Position numbers and translations under genes: made by a program
Assembly: GCA_958433005.1 (NCBI GenBank)
Contig: CAUAWV010000021.1
Span: 1-36,645, forward strand
Source of the DNA: an uncultured Collinsella sp.
GTDB lineage: Bacteria > Actinomycetota > Coriobacteriia > Coriobacteriales > Coriobacteriaceae
Direction of reading: 5' to 3'
Length of the DNA stretch: 36,645 bases
Shown: one piece after another, positions 36,448 through 36,645 of the stretch
How the letters are laid out: the number at the start of each line of letters is the position of its first letter
How positions within the stretch are numbered: position 1 is the stretch's first letter
Notes under the pieces: model-generated
The model's input: only the letters and a program-made list of their open reading frames with translations
Told to the model about the DNA's origin: nothing
The model's database searches: none

Positions 36448-36523
36448 TGGTGGAGGTTAGGGGGATCGAACCCCTGACCTCAGGCTTGCAAAGCCCGCGC
36501 TCTCCCAGCTGAGCTAAACCCCC
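36448..36523 (-). tRNA. tRNA-Ala (anticodon UGC)
   Basis: A class I tRNA with acceptor GGGGGTT, anticodon TGC in TTTGCAA, T-arm GGGTTCGATCCCC and encoded CCA. It is four bases from the tRNA-Ile, so they are one transcript. Confidence 0.96.
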
Positions 36524-36534
36524 ACGGAGACAGT

Positions 36535-36579
36535 AATAAACACCCCAGCGGCGACTCGGCTCTCGCTGGGGTGTTTATT
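36535..36579 (-). terminator. Hairpin between the two tRNA-Ile copies
   Basis: AATAAACACCCCAGCG (36535-36550) pairs perfectly with CGCTGGGGTGTTTATT (36564-36579). On the minus strand the stem ends in GTTTATTACTG. It probably terminates the transcript of the upstream tRNA-Ile copy. Confidence 0.7.
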
Positions 36580-36590
36580 GCGAAAGAAAG

Positions 36591-36645
36591 TGGTGGACCT
36601 GACAAGATTCGAACTTGTGACCTCCCGGTTATCAGCCGGACGCTC
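36591..36645 (-). tRNA. tRNA-Ile (anticodon GAU), partial at window edge
   Basis: The 3' part of a second tRNA-Ile, including CCA, T-arm, variable loop and anticodon GAT. It is cut off by the window end. The sequence equals that of the complete copy at 36367-36443 over this span. Confidence 0.93.

Overview
This looks like a chromosomal segment of a GC-rich Actinomycetota, most likely class Coriobacteriia and near Collinsella. That placement is inferred from GC-rich coding sequence, a mannose-family PTS, LPXTG pilins and tRNAs with encoded CCA; no 16S gene is present to test it. Most genes lie on the minus strand and are described in that direction of transcription.

Left part (1-5240): a pair of 43-44 bp direct repeats, a MarR regulator, a small two-helix membrane protein, and a four-gene mannose-family PTS operon (IIA-IIB-IIC-IID). 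The operon faces away from a GntR/UTRA regulator, and a strong palindrome in the shared intergenic gap is the likely operator. Each wide gap inside the operon holds a hairpin.

Biosynthesis and housekeeping (5280-20310): carA-carB for carbamoyl phosphate, with a PyrR-like hairpin directly before the carA start; an ABC exporter followed by a single-pass membrane protein; a NUDIX hydrolase, purD and purA; dnaB; and the rpsF-ssb-rpsR-rplI operon with a good terminator. A roughly 98-nt imperfect stem-loop lies between the ABC gene and the NUDIX gene, and a roughly 148-nt palindrome covers the carB stop codon.

Accessory region (20700-32800): two tRNA-Ser genes, then a gene for a DUF559/Vsr-like PD-(D/E)XK protein bracketed by two inverted copies of a 77-78 nt hairpin element. 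Next come a TRIC/UPF0126 membrane protein, a polymer-forming (bactofilin-like) membrane protein, and an IS200/IS605-type insertion sequence. A pilus locus follows: a 1236-residue LPEAG adhesin, an MPSTG pilin and an LPLTG major pilin. The major pilin is split by a one-base frameshift, and no sortase gene is present in the window.

Right part (32850-36645): typA/bipA, two small proteins of unknown function, a DUF151 bifunctional-nuclease-type protein, and a tRNA-Ile / tRNA-Ala / tRNA-Ile cluster in which the last tRNA is cut by the window edge. Many long plus-strand open frames are antisense shadows and are left out.

The best candidates for something undescribed are the inverted-hairpin-bracketed DUF559 gene, the frameshifted pilus locus without a sortase, and the structured intergenic element at 13245-13342.
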